Of a stretch of DNA of 64,000 nucleotides, positions 32,122-44,100 are shown one piece after another; positions within the stretch are counted from its first letter, which is position 1, and each line of letters opens with the position of its first letter. Below the pieces are notes generated by a model. The model saw only the letters and a list, made by a program, of their open reading frames with translations, ran no database searches and was not told the DNA's origin. A program made the translations under genes and the position numbers. The DNA lies in the NCBI RefSeq assembly GCF_022458985.1, contig NC_061789.1, positions 18,394,357 to 18,458,356 on the forward strand, written 5' to 3'. The stretch is from Mugil cephalus. Lineage: Eukaryota > Chordata > Actinopteri > Mugiliformes > Mugilidae.

Positions 32122-35100
32122 TATTCTGCTCCCAATCTCAAAAAAAGTTCCCACAGTATCTTGAGTATTTCTAAAAAAAAACACCCGAAGTCATTGTGCA
32201 GCGGTGAGCCACGGAAACTTTCCTCGTCGCGCGGTTACTAACCACACGAACACATGCTTAATGACCTAGCGGTTAGCATGGTTAGCATACAGGCCTGGCC
32301 GCACTGTAACCTAGAAAGTGAGTAACGTTAGTTAACGGTACGTTTGGCTTGACGTTTTGTCTGAGTGAGACGAGTCATGCACTTTGTAACCATGGATGTA
32401 AAACGTGATAAGATGATGCTAATGGTTCGGAGTTGCTAGCTAGCGTGCTAAAGTGGTGCTAACACTACATACATACATTGTGCCTTACTGTTGCATGTTC
32501 TAATATTTGTGGTGCGAGTTTGAAAATAAATGTTTTCATAAAACTTGATAAGATGATGCTAATGGTTCGGAGTTGCTAGCTAGCGTGCTAAAGTGGTGCT
32601 AACGCTACACTGTGCCTTACTGATGCATGTTCTAATATTGGGTGTGTATATATATATATATATATATATCTAAGTTTTAAAATAAATGTTTTTGCACTGC
32701 CAAACACTTGGGAGTAACACTTGTGCAGTTAAGAAATAGTCCTCTGAGAGAGTTAATTGCTAAAACTACATAAAACTGCCCAACACCAACACTGGTTGGT
32801 GTTGGGCAGTGTTAAATTTGACTACAAGAAGAGTAAAATTTACACTCACTTAGTATAAAGGTACCAACACTCGAAAAAGTGTTAAATTAACACTCTGAGG
32901 TGTGGGCCCAAATAGACACTTAGTAATTGGTCATATCTCGCTTATTTTTGAGCAAGTTAATGATGTTTCATGCTGAAGGACAAAGAGAGTATTTAACTGA
33001 AAGGCGCCTATTTTCCACAGAACAAGAAGAGGCTGCACAGCTTTTGTGTTCCCCTCTGTGCCTTCCAAGAGCCATTGGCCGTAGTTCTTCATGACACTCT
33101 CTTTCTAATCCTGTCTCATTTCTGTGGAATCTGCTTTCACATCAGGCAAACTGAGTGTCTTTTTTTTTTTTACTTGGGAAGGCTACATGAGATGTTCTTG
33201 AACCTCATCACTTTTATTTGAGGCTGGATGTTGTATTTAAAGACACGACGTCCCCACTTGCCACCTGACCCACCTCATGGGGACAGCTGAGGGGCAAAAT
33301 TGAGAAACTGTAACCGGCCCTTCACCCCTATCATCCCCACAACACACTAACTTGTCTGTGTATGTGCAAGTGTAGAATCTTTGCTAGCTGGCTCTCGTGA
33401 CAGTTGTTATGCTGAGAGAAACATGAACCGTGTCCCAGGAGTAGTTGGCTGAGTGCAGAGGTCTCATGCAGAAACAACCTCTTACTGACCAGCATAGAGC
33501 AGGTACGTGAAGCACCATCTTTGCTCAGAGTGCAGATGCGCCCTTGGAGAACTGCGCCTCGTGGGATTTGTGTTTTTTTCTTTGTTCTTTTTTTTTCATT
33601 TTTCTGGGATACAGTTAGTCCTGCTGAGACTTCCTTCTTTTAAAGTTTTCCCCAGTTGTTCAAACAAGAAGCTGCTTTCCTGCCACTCTTGAGCTTTCAT
33701 TATAGAGACGATGATTCTAGTCTATTGGACGGTTTGTCATGAATTTTTGTGTTCCCCAGAAGATGAACCCTGCTCCAAATGTAGTAACCCTCACACCTCA
33801 CACTGTGGCACCAAAATTAGTTCTGTCTGTATTTTATTACCGCAACTACGCCCGAACTTTAATCAATCAACTTTGGATGCGACTAGGACGCAAAGGATGA
33901 CTCTTATTCTTTGATTTTATTGCCTTGAGGATGGTTTGATAATAGAACAGGTTGATAACCTGGTATGGAAAAAAATGCTTTAGCCATCACATTTTGACAT
34001 TTACTTTTATGAATTAACTAATTCAAAATGTATTTAAAGAAATAGGTCATTACAATTAACTTAGGATGTCAGTCATATATTCATATTTATATTTAAAACA
34101 ACACCACAACTTACCTTTTGTTCTCTAAAATGACATTAAAGTTTCAAATTAAGTTTGATTTGACGCGGCGGTATCCAGCTTTCCATATGGAATCATGGAA
34201 ATCACATTTTAATGAGTAGTTAATAGGCTACTCTATGGGGCCATTATTGTAGCAAAAGTATTTCCTCCGGCCTCAGCTCATGAGGAAAGTTATTAGCAAA
34301 CTGACATGCTGAGCCAACATGGCAAACACTGAACCTGTAAAACATCAGCATGTTAACAGTCATCGAGTGAATTTGCCGTCAGCCCCAGGTCTGTTTAGTA
34401 CTACTAAGCAAATACGTGCACGCTCCAAACTGTTTGCTGCTAATGATATAGGGCCTAAAGGCTATTACCATTTATTAATGTCTTGATTCTGGATTAAATA
34501 ATAAATACTTACTTAAATACTACATGGCAAATGTAAGCTCACTAACATGCTGATGTAATATGGTAAACAACGCTTATGATTATTAAACATGCAATATATT
34601 AATAGCATTGTGAGCTACCATACTGACGTTAGCATTTAGCTCAAAGCATCTCCGTATCTCCACGCTGCAGCCTCAGTGAGCAGCCAGCATTGCTGCACAC
34701 TTCACTCTGGCTTGTCTTAACTTTCTTCTCTAACTCTGACATTTCTTTTCTAATATGCCTGTGTCAGAATACATTAGCTAAGTTTCCAAACAGTTGGCAT
34801 GCAGGGTTTTGGTCAGCTGATGAAGGGGACGTCCACAAGATTTTCTGCTGGAGATCATGTCAAGAAAACACAATCCAGCTTTTTGGCCTGAAGAATCACG
34901 CCCATCACTGCGTTTACACAAGCACGGAGAGGCTTTCAAAAGCGTACGGTGGATTAAGACATGAATGTGCTTGTGGCTGAACGGATAGTGTGTTGAAACG
35001 TGCAGAGACGCTCACACTCGCAGACTTGTTGTCACTCTTCTGTTGAAGGTATTTATTAAAATACGTGTGAAAGGAAAAATATGCTATGAGTCAGAGATGT

Positions 35101-38100
35101 AGTTATAAAAGGCGATAAAGGTTAGTTGGACCAGAGCCAACTAAGACTGTTTGGGCAGCTTAGCGTGGTCAGTGACCTGCAGTTAATCAGGTCCTTGTGC
35201 TCTGCTTGTGGGAATGCCTTGCATGTGGTAACAGCTTGGAAAAACAGGCTTGTTATGGATGGAGGTCTGCTAGGGGGAGTTCTTTGTGTGCGACCCCGAT
35301 GGTGAGAAATCTGTGGTTGCACTCGGTTTGTTTTTAGTCCGGGGGGGGAGGGAGCTGAGAGAAGTTTGTGTGTGCTGTAGCTCTGGGGGCCCTCTGAGGA
35401 ACTCTGTCAGCCATTTGGCACTGGCAGTATGAGGACTGTGATTTAAGGGATAGAGAAAGAAAGTATGCCAGCTGAGCCTCGACGAACCTTAAGAGATACG
35501 CAGGAGAGATTAAACCCTGAAGACTAATTTGATGAGTTAGACTTTGTAAAGGCCGCTTCTTTGTACAGTAGTGAAAGAGGAGGCTCTGTGAGAGGTCCCA
35601 TTCATCCCTGCAAAAGCATCAGTGAGCCATAGCTGAATGCCCTTTAACACTTGCACTCAGTCTTGTATGTAAAGCATTTGTTGCAATATTTATTATAGGT
35701 TAAATAAGCCCAAGCCATTTGCAGTACTCATCTTGTTAATTCAACTTTTAAAACTAGTCAGTTTCATAGTGTACAGTACTCCAGAATGTACCAGGTTCAA
35801 GTTGAATGTCTGATTACTTTTTTAACAAATAAGAACTGGCTAAATCTTATATGATGTTATTATAACTTATTATATAAATACTTTTTACCTGTGAGTCATG
35901 CAGAAACACTCACTGCACTTTATCGAATTGCTCTCTGAGCCCTCTGTGGATCTGTTGTATTTAAACCTTTGGAATGAATCTGCTGTGTAAACACTTCTTT
36001 CTACATGGACCTTCCAATTTTAAACCACCATCAAGTTTTTGACCTGCTACAATTGATTTGGCCTCGTTTTGTCTGAAAAATAGTCCAAACCTCACATGTG
36101 TGTAAAATAAAGAATAAGCTAAAAGATTAGAGAATGGGGAAAATAGTGGTTAATATAATCAAAACAGTATAAATTGTTCCCGCGACCACTAATGGATGAT
36201 TTATCAGAGGTCTTTATCTCTACCTTAGACTTAACTTAATCAAGATTTAATCAAGACCACTTCACATAAAAATAGCTTTTTAAAAATGCTTCCCTCTCCT
36301 TTAACATGCCCCGATCCTTTCAGTGCTGGTACCAAATAACAAAACATTCCTCTGATCCGAGGCTTTTGAAGTTGTGAGTCGTTCCTGATAAAGTTTCCCT
36401 TGATGCTGATTGCCATGGAGCACTTGCATGAATGCTGCAGCCAGGCAAACACACTGCAACGTCTTTTAGCTTTCAGTGTAAAACTGTATAAATTAACTGT
36501 TATAACAGCCTTCTTTTCTGCTGCCTGTTGGCCGGCTCCTGCCCTAAGAGAGAAATAAATCTACGGATTATCGTGACTGAATTACATCCCAGCGATCCGC
36601 TCTTCTCCTCGGTCTTCTGACATGTATTTGAAAGAAACTGTGGATGAGATATTTCTTGGTTAAAATTTTTCACAGCCATCCCAACAGCTACACTACTGTG
36701 AAAACCCCATGTCATTTCTTCCAAGGCTTGTACATACAACACAGTCTTAAGTTTAGGGTATAACCAGAGGAGTGTTTACTATTTTTGTGTTTTCAGTGGG
36801 ATAAACACTGAAAGGCTTTCAAAAAAAAATAAATAATTGCATTATGAAATTGAGTAGAGCTGAAGCAGAGCTGGTACGTGTAGAGGTTATCACAGAGGAT
36901 AAATCCCCCTCAACTCTATCAATTAACTCTCTCACTATACTTTATCTTGTGAAATTAGATGGACTGCCACAAACTTTAGCACAAACATTCATTGATTCTA
37001 TCCTTAGATATCCTTAGATTGCCTGACTTTATCTCAAATAACATCATCTTCTTGTCAACCCAAAGAGGCGTTTAAAAAAAAAAGAGCGATGAAACATCTT
37101 CTCAAAACTCTACAAGTCCACTTGCTTTGTTTTAAACACCTTTTGGATATACTATGACCTGGATGACTAAGAGCCTTCACAGACATTGCTACACACTTTG
37201 GGACCTTTTGACTGGTTTTAGGAATATGAGAGGACTTTGAGGAAACTTGCAAACTACAGGAGCCAGCTTCATTTCAACCTGAACCATGATGCATGCAACA
37301 TAAGATTATTCCCACCAGCCTACACCTAGGCTCCATCTACCCATAAGATTGGAAAAACGCATCAAACAAACCCTCAAGACATGTGGATCCCAACTGAGCC
37401 TTTATCTGTGGCTCAAGAAGGTATTCCAAGAAGGACAGGGAGGAGGAGAAGAACACTTTATCATCACCTACGTTGCTGTAGTATCGGAGAAACTTTTCAG
37501 GAAATACCGCATTCCAGTTTCAATTTCAAACCTGGTAATACACTTAGACAAAAACTGATCCACCCAAAGACAAAACACCCAGGCGAAAACAGAGTAATGT
37601 AGTGTATACTGTTCAGTGCAGTGAGGAATGTACAGGCTTGTACATTGGGAAAACAAACAACCCATCCACAAAGGCATGGCTCAATACAGGAGAGCCAGCT
37701 CATCAGGGAACGACTCAGCGGTCCACCTCTGCCTGAAGATAGTAATGTCAGAACCAGAGAAGACAGATGGTTTGAGAGTGGAGTAAAGGAAGCCATCTAC
37801 AGTATGTCAAATTGGAGAAACCTCTAAGCATAGGAGGTAGACTGAGGTTTAGTCTGCCATCAGTTTACAAAACAGTGTTAACTTCTTTCCCCAAGAAGTT
37901 TCAACAACATTTAAACCTTGAGACAGAAGGCCCTCATTGACAATGGCTTTGTCAGAGCACCATTCATAGGGGAAGTGGATAAGGGACAAACAGTCCCTCC
38001 ACTCAATGACAGCTAAGTATCAAGCCCTTAACATGAAATTAGCTGCACCAATTTCCAGTTATTACAGAAACAAGTCAGACAGGTTTGTGAGGAGTTTTGC

Positions 38101-41100
38101 CCACAGAGTTTCCAATTAAAACCAGTCCCTTAGAACAGATGAGCAGCGAAACGTCTTCAAGAATCTCAGCAAGCACAGTTTCTTTTTTAAATGCATTTTG
38201 GATTACCATCTCAAAAGATGTAAAACTTTATACTTACTAAACATGCACCGTACCATGTTGTTATTAGCATCTAGCTTAAAGTACTGTAACTCGCAGAGCT
38301 GCTTGTGAGGCTTCATATGTTTTGTCGTTCCCCATTGCTTCTAAGTTGGCCTACTACAGATCTGTGACACATCACCCCCACCTCCTCAGACTCGTCTGCA
38401 TTAGTAGAATACTTCTTTGTTGAAATTGTCTTCATATCTAATGAATGTTGGAGTCATCTTGGGAGTTTAGGATCTCAGGGACGGTATGTGTCACGCTTGC
38501 TTGGATTGTTTCACAGCGTCATTTAAGCTGAGCCAAACACACGTGTGTAATTGTGCAATGAATGGTGAACTTAGAAGTAAGTGTCCTACCATAGCTGAGT
38601 TTCTTTCATTTGTACAAGGGAAGATGTATGTCAATCAGTATGAACACAGATCATACACCTACAAGACTGACTCCACTCTACTTTCTTATGACCCAGTGGT
38701 ACAATTTCACAACATAGTAATTTTTCTATTTAAACTTCCTGTTTTCTTTTCCATTTGTGCTTCCTCCAGGGCTTCTCGACAATGAGGACATACGTATGAT
38801 GATGCAGGGCTCCAGCATGGTGAAAGTTCGCTCATCGAGGTGGCAGAAGAGCAGAAACCTGCGGCTGCTGGAAGACGGACTCACCGTGTGGTGTGAGTCC
38901 ACCAAGAGCTCCCGCAAAGCCAAAGCCCAGCAGACATGTAAGTTTGGCTGAAACCTGGCTTTATGATTAGGGAGAGCAGTAAGAGGATCTGGTTCATGTA
39001 TGGGTGGGCTTCCCTGAACAGACGAATCATCCGGAGGGACTTAAGGGGGAGGAGAGGCAATGGACTGAGAGGAAAACATGGAAGGAACAGGAATCTTAAA
39101 GCATGCTCACTTGATTGATTGAAACCAAACTAAAGTAATGCAAAGAAAGGAAACTTGGGTCATATCTGATTAAGCATAAAAGGGAAGGAAGGAAGGAACT
39201 AATGTAGCAGACCATCCCAGTAAACTTGGGAACGTGACTCATGTCCTCACTAAGCCTCCTGCACATTGTTCAGTTATTGAACTTTGTCATTTTGGCTCAT
39301 GCTCCCAATTCTTCTTCGCTTTATTAAAGTTTCCCCTGTAAGTTTGGAGGCTTGGCAAACTAATAAATACATATTCTTACCCTTCCTAGATCTCTGGTTT
39401 AGTTCAGATATGTTTTCTTTTCTATTTTGGATGAACTCGTCCTTAAAAATTCTGTTCCTGTGGGGGTGTAGACAGGAGATCTAGGAGACCTGAGAGTGAG
39501 GGTCCTGACTGGCAGAAACATTTGGGAGGTTGTCCTTGGAAGGTACTTGGAAAGGTCAGGGATTGTCAAAAGAAGACGTGACAGGCATGTTCATCTGGCC
39601 ATCTCAGGCTAAAAACAACCAGTTGCAGTCTGTTGAGGTTTAGAGGCTACTGAGCAGTCAGTGTAGCCAGCTACGATGTTATGAGCGTCACTGAAAGATT
39701 CTTGCCGTGTTTGTAAGGGACATTTTGGCGTTTAAAAGGCACACTCGCGATTGCTGTTTTGACTGAACAATAGTAGCTTCTCAGTTCTCAAGCCTTAAAC
39801 ACATCTGTAGCTGACGTGAGTTGCTCGTATTTGTGTCTCTTTTCTTTCTCTTTCTCTTTGGTAAACAATGCACAAGAGAATGTAATGACTTCTTTCACAG
39901 CAAGTGTCAGGGAACAGAAACTAAAACCTCCTCTTGTACATTTGATACATTCCCATCTCAGCCTTCTATGTTCCTCATCAGCATACAAACTCTATGAGGT
40001 TATTTAAAGAATGGCAAACAAGACTGGTAGACAAGCTGATTGAGCGATGTGTTCCATAGAAGGTCATTAAAAAGTGATTTTCATACTAAAATGATATATT
40101 ATATTTGAATGCATTATTTTCGTGATTTAATGTTCTCTCTCCTGGAGTATTTTTAAAGCACCGTTCAGGCCGACAGACAGATAATGCGATGTTGTGTCAA
40201 AGTGGCAGGCCGATGCCACTAACATCTTTGATCAAGTTATTCAGGGAATCAATTTGAGGATGTCAGTACAGTATGTAGGACATCTTGTTAGAGCTCGCTC
40301 TAAGAGAGCTTGACTATTCTCTAACAGCATCTCAGCGTTACGTCTGGCCTAAATTAGAGGAATACAAATGCCTGTCAGCGTGTAAATGGAGCTGGAAGAC
40401 AAAGGCTTTGCAAGTGATTTAGTGGGTGTAAACAATAGAAACAATTAACATTCAGGCACATGCCCACCAAAGAGATGTGTGGACAACGGCAAAGTGCTTG
40501 GACTTTTATTTAATTGACGTGTTATGCTACGTTTTCTATTGGAATACAAATTTGTGGTGTCAGCTGACATGCATGACATCAATCTCTTTCACCCTCTTTT
40601 GTTTTCTGCATTGTTGACTGACCTTTGGCTCTCTTACCTCTGCTCTATTTGTGCTCTTCATCCTGATGTTGGAATGCAGTTTAATACCACAGCCCTGCTA
40701 GCTGCACAGAGTGGGTGGTTGGGCAGGTTTATGGGTCAGCGGGTGGTGAAGGCCGTCTTGATTGTGCTACAGACTCGCCAGAAATAGACTCAGAGTGTTT
40801 GAGTCGCAGCGTGTAACAGTCCTTACGCTGGTGACAACCAGTAGTGTGACCACTTTAGAGGACAGATACCAATAATGCCACTCTGGCTGTGTGCTGAGGA
40901 GCAAATTGGTGTGTGCGTGTATGTGTGTGTGTGTGTGTTTGTGTGCGTCAAAGATGAAGGCTTGGCTTGGTTAATATTTTTCCGAGCTCCAGGCTCTTCT
41001 CCGGGTTCAATTTGATCTGCAGTTGTGAAGGGTGGCGCCTTATGCTTGCAAGCACTTGGCATACGATACACCACTTAAAACTTCTGCTGCTCTAATCAAC

Positions 41101-44100
41101 AACACACACACACACATATACATGTCCTCTTTGCCATGTCTCTGATAGCCACAAAGGAGGAATGTGGAGTCATTTTGAAGAGGTGGACAGCAGAGGCTTT
41201 TACGACCTTCAGCAAGAGAATGAGGCTTTTGTCAGGACAGACACTGCTGACTGCCCAACTGAGTGATCAACACACAGCAGGCATCTGAGGGCAGAAATAG
41301 ATTGCTCCCGAAGAACGTTTATTGTGTTAGGAGCCACTGTGCGTTTATATTAAGTTGCTTTTTTCCCTGGTCTCAGCCCACCTTTGCAAGCCTAAGATTT
41401 AGAGCTCATTTATAGCCAAGACAGTTTCAATCATGGCCTCTCTAATAAATTCAAACAATTAATGTGGAATCTACAATGTCCTGCAAATGTGTGGTAACAG
41501 AAAATAAATGCTATTTTTGAAGTTTGAAAAAAATCAAAAGCTCTAAGCAGCATAAACATTGTTTCAGATTCAGATGCAGAAAAATGTATTTGTTCCCAAG
41601 GGGCAATTTACAAGACACGTGTAAAGGACAAAACCAGATACTTTGACCAAGCAATTTCCCTTGTGGATCATTAAAGTCTGTCTAAGTCAGGGGTCGGCAA
41701 CCCGCGGCTCCGGAGCCGCATGCGGCTCTTTCGTTCCTCTGTTGCGGCTCTCTGTGGCGAGCGGTGCGGGGCAAGGACACTGATCAAAGCCGTTCACTTT
41801 TTTTACGCTAACTGCCTCAGAATAGCGGCAACTAATCACTCATCAGTGAACGGGCGACAGCTACACAATAACTGAATGACACTGAATGCCACACCACACT
41901 CACGATTGTAACGTCAAACAACCAAAAAACACTGAACTCCCACAGTGCATTGCAGCACATTTACTAGTTGCTATCGAGTATTTAATTAAAATGTATTTTT
42001 ATTTTAGCGCGTTAGTTTTTTTAAATATAATTCTAAATTTGAATTGATGATGATCTTTTAACATTAAAATAAAATGTATTTAATTTTTTGTCGCTCAAAA
42101 TATACGTCACAACTTCCGACGTGCGACACCCGCCAGCAGGCCCAGCCCGCTACTTACTGAACTTTTCGACTCCAGGTAAGACAACTACGGATAGATCCCT
42201 GTTATGTTACATAAATGCAGTTTCGTTTTCTCTGTAGCAGTTATTTTATTTCATCAATGCAACACACTATAGGCCTAGCATAGAGGTGAAAACGATATAT
42301 GCAGTGTTGTCTTCATTTTAGATGTCAGAGGGGTTTTGTGGCCCCCAGTGTTTTTTTTTCTGTGCGAAACGGATCCAAATGGCTCTTTGAGTGTTGAAGG
42401 TTGCCGACCCTGGTCTAAGTCTATAACAGTTTGGAATTTCAAGTCAAGTACAGGCAGAGTAAGTGTAAATGGGAGCTACAGAGATTATATATTAATATGT
42501 TATTGCAGGATATTGTATAACAAATAGTAATGCTTAACAAGACAGGTGAGAGAGAGAGAGAGAGAGAGTAGTGGGGGTGGGAGGGGTCACTGGAGGGCTT
42601 GAAGTTGGAGCAGTACTAGGAACAAAGGTGACCCTCGTCCCCTGAGCCACTCAAATGCTGAGTGGAGGACATGTGAAGGGTCTTTGGTGATTTGTTTGCC
42701 AACCTGTTGTGCCTGTTGGTCATGTTTGTGTGAAAAGGTTCTGACAGGTAACCAGCAGGTTATGGAGAATGTTATGATACTCTCTCTGAAACTGTAATAA
42801 AATAACAGTAAAATGGCCTTGCTGACTCCAAAAGAACTAACTTTCCCAAGGAGAGATATTGCCCCTGCTGACACCTCCTGAGGGTCTTCCGTGTTAGAAA
42901 GTTTCAGCAGGTTGTCTGAGATGGTGCCCAAACATCTGAACTCCTTGACTAGTTCCCCTTGGGTGATGGTGTTCACTGCTGCAGTTAGATGCCTTTGCTT
43001 GTTGGTCACCACCATCTCACTGGTTTTGCTGGTGTTCAGTTCTAGGTGTGAGCTGTCACACCACTCTACAAACTCCTGAAGAGGAGCCTGACAAATATTT
43101 CATTAGCGTATTTGGTCAAGTGACAGTTGGGCTGTGTGGATCTGCACCCGTCGGTGTACAGGACGAAGGGCAGGGCTGATAGCACACAGCCCTGGGGGGA
43201 GCCAGGTGAGGTGAAACAGAGGTATGAGAAGGAGTTGTTAATCAGTAGTTTCTGTGACTGGCCACATTCAAGTGGGGTGGGAGTTTAGTGGCCGGGATGT
43301 GGGGCTGACAGTAGTCTGGCTGAAGATACTAGATTGTTTCTCTTTATTATTGGCATATTTTGCTGCATAACACTGTGTATACATATGTTTGTAGAGAGGT
43401 GGACAGTTGACCTGAAAAGCATTAGTTAGCTTTTAGCTGCTCCTACTCATAAGCACAAGCCATTTTCAAAAGTCCTAACTCATGTTTCCTTTCCCTTTTC
43501 CTCTCCAAAGTTGCAGTGACAGAGGTGGAGTGTGTGCGTGAAGGCTGCCAGTCGGAGGCACTGAAGCGTCTGTCCGGTTCCGTCCCGGACAAACACTGCT
43601 TCACGGTGGTCTTCAAAGGAGCCAGGAAGAGCTTGGACCTGCTGTGTCCCTCTGAGGAAGAGGCTCAGCGCTGGGTGCGAGGACTCCGCACCTTAAAGGA
43701 GCGCGTGGCAACCATGACTCAAAAGGAAAAACTGGACCAATATCCTACCCAGTCTCCAATACGCTAGATTAAGTTTACTGCAGTTGAGGCGGCATGGTTA
43801 TGGTGACTGGCTCTGCTGTCTCATGCGTCATCCCACATTCAAAGCATAGCTAAGGTGACAAGTAATGACTAGATAAAAATGCCCTGTCTAAATATAGTCC
43901 CAACTATCGCTGCTAATTACTATCTCTTATAGCCAGCGGAGTGCGTAGGTGGCAGGTAGAAAATCACCCCTGCAGCTCTGTTTAAATGTCCTTTATTGTT
44001 TATTTCATTCTCAATTAATCATCCACCAAGCAACAACTATACTAATCATTTCAGGGACATTAAATGGGTGGAAATCTGAACTTGAAATGCGAAAAGCATT

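Larger units (their letters stand above)
30044..38769 (+). other. plcd3 intron 1
   Basis: An 8.7-kb intron with donor GTAAGT. It holds poly-T runs (30283-30299, about 30730-30761), an ATT microsatellite, a 140-bp tandem duplication, a perfect hairpin, degraded copies of a dispersed repeat and a Penelope-like remnant, all listed separately. No coding exon was seen. Confidence 0.7.
38938..43510 (+). other. plcd3 intron 2
   Basis: A 4.6-kb intron. Its 3' half carries a hAT element and an antisense LINE remnant. GT microsatellite sequence is at about 40910-40946, an AC run near 41102-41115 and a GA run at 42548-42568. Nothing was recognised in 38940-40900. Confidence 0.65.
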
